DNA of 64,000 nt from Gellertiella hungarica (GTDB taxonomy: Bacteria > Pseudomonadota > Alphaproteobacteria > Rhizobiales > Rhizobiaceae), in contig NZ_JACIEZ010000004.1 in NCBI RefSeq assembly GCF_014197145.1, positions 186,001-250,000 of the forward strand. The letters run 5' to 3'. The notes under the pieces are model-generated. The model was not told where the DNA came from. It did no database searches and saw nothing but the letters and a program-made list of their open reading frames with translations. This document shows, piece after piece, positions 63,859-64,000 of this stretch. Within the stretch, counting starts at the first letter, position 1; every line of letters begins with the position of its first letter. The translations under genes and the position numbers were made by a program.

Positions 63859-64000
63859 TCAGTCATAAAGGCATTTGATGTAATCGCCGGAACCGGCAGC
63901 GCGGCGCTCGATGACGGAGGCGAGCTGTCGCAGACCCCGCCCCGGTTTGCTGGCGATCCGCGTATAGGGATTGGGCAGGGAAACGGCGAGCAGTGCCGCC
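63859..64000 (-). CDS. mtgA: Monofunctional peptidoglycan transglycosylase, C-terminal end
   Basis: Only the last 46 codons are in the window (stop at 63859-63861). The visible [34 protein letters not shown] matches the C-terminal LPNP..R.A.KPG.G.R.LA pattern of MtgA glycosyltransferases. The position near rpmF also fits. The rest cannot be judged. Confidence 0.75.
   Translation of the reverse strand, partial: AALLAVSLPNPYTRIASKPGRGLRQLASVIERRAAGSGDYIKCLYD

Overview
The window is about 59-60% GC by eye and is densely packed with chromosomal housekeeping genes. It reads as a core chromosome segment of an alphaproteobacterium of the order Hyphomicrobiales (Rhizobiales), most likely a member of the Rhizobiaceae. 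The evidence is the gene order acnA / ccmABCDG / DUF2585 / septation protein A / ftsY / mtaB / dapF / ffh / chorismate mutase / rpsP / rimM / trmD / rplS / leuC, together with phaR-phaA-phaB next to rpmF and mtgA, an RpoH-type sigma factor beside CarD and FdxA, and an amtB promoter of the NtrC/sigma-54 type. I see no insertion sequences, phage genes or CRISPR arrays. The genus cannot be fixed from the sequence alone.

Layout. 1-14.3 kb: DUF1223 fragment, aconitase, cytochrome c maturation operon, two small membrane protein genes, a multicopper oxidase plus Cys-rich exported protein, then ftsY-mtaB-dapF and a metallo-beta-lactamase-fold enzyme. 14.6-23 kb: ffh and the S16 operon, L19, two genes of an amino-acid ABC transporter with a methyltransferase, and leuC. 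23-31 kb: L,D-transpeptidase-like protein, response regulator plus cyclic-nucleotide-binding protein, xthA, lolA-like gene, ftsK, and an amtB gene that carries an in-frame amber codon. 31-41.3 kb: tesB, ubiquinone hydroxylase, Trm112-like, Lon-N-terminal protein, YbbN, prolyl-tRNA deacylase, tRNA-Gly, HD hydrolase, galM, CoxE-like and MoxR-like proteins flanking metAA and a GNAT enzyme. 41.4-53.5 kb: chemoreceptor, ABC-F ATPase, thiN divergent from a TPP-riboswitch-controlled thiBPQ operon, M48 lipoprotein peptidase, RpoH-type sigma, CarD. 53.5-64 kb: fdxA, mogA, S4 protein, Suv3-like helicase, a 0.9 kb gene-free repeat region, phaB-phaA, phaR, rpmF, GST and the end of mtgA.

Two places stand out. 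(1) At 58,608-59,181, upstream of the helicase gene, three 70-bp direct-repeat modules have exactly the same internal spacing: a TTAA, a GAAC-N7-GAAC-like box, two GAATC sites one helical turn apart and an inverted TTGTTC arm. A TTAA-N7-TTAA site and a DnaA-box-like 9-mer lie in the same region. No gene product explains it. (2) amtB has a TAG exactly at the junction of signal peptide and mature protein. Its promoter has a good NtrC-type dyad and a sigma-54-like element whose -12 GC reads GA, and no glnK gene is present between promoter and amtB, although I recall glnK being there in related rhizobia.

How the genes work together: protein export and ribosome assembly (ffh, ftsY, rpsP, rimM, trmD, rplS, rpmF), respiratory cytochrome biogenesis (ccm), thiamine uptake and pyrophosphorylation (thiBPQ, thiN), PHB storage and its repressor (phaAB, phaR), and stress or growth-rate regulation (RpoH-type sigma, CarD, HD hydrolase) form the functional clusters.
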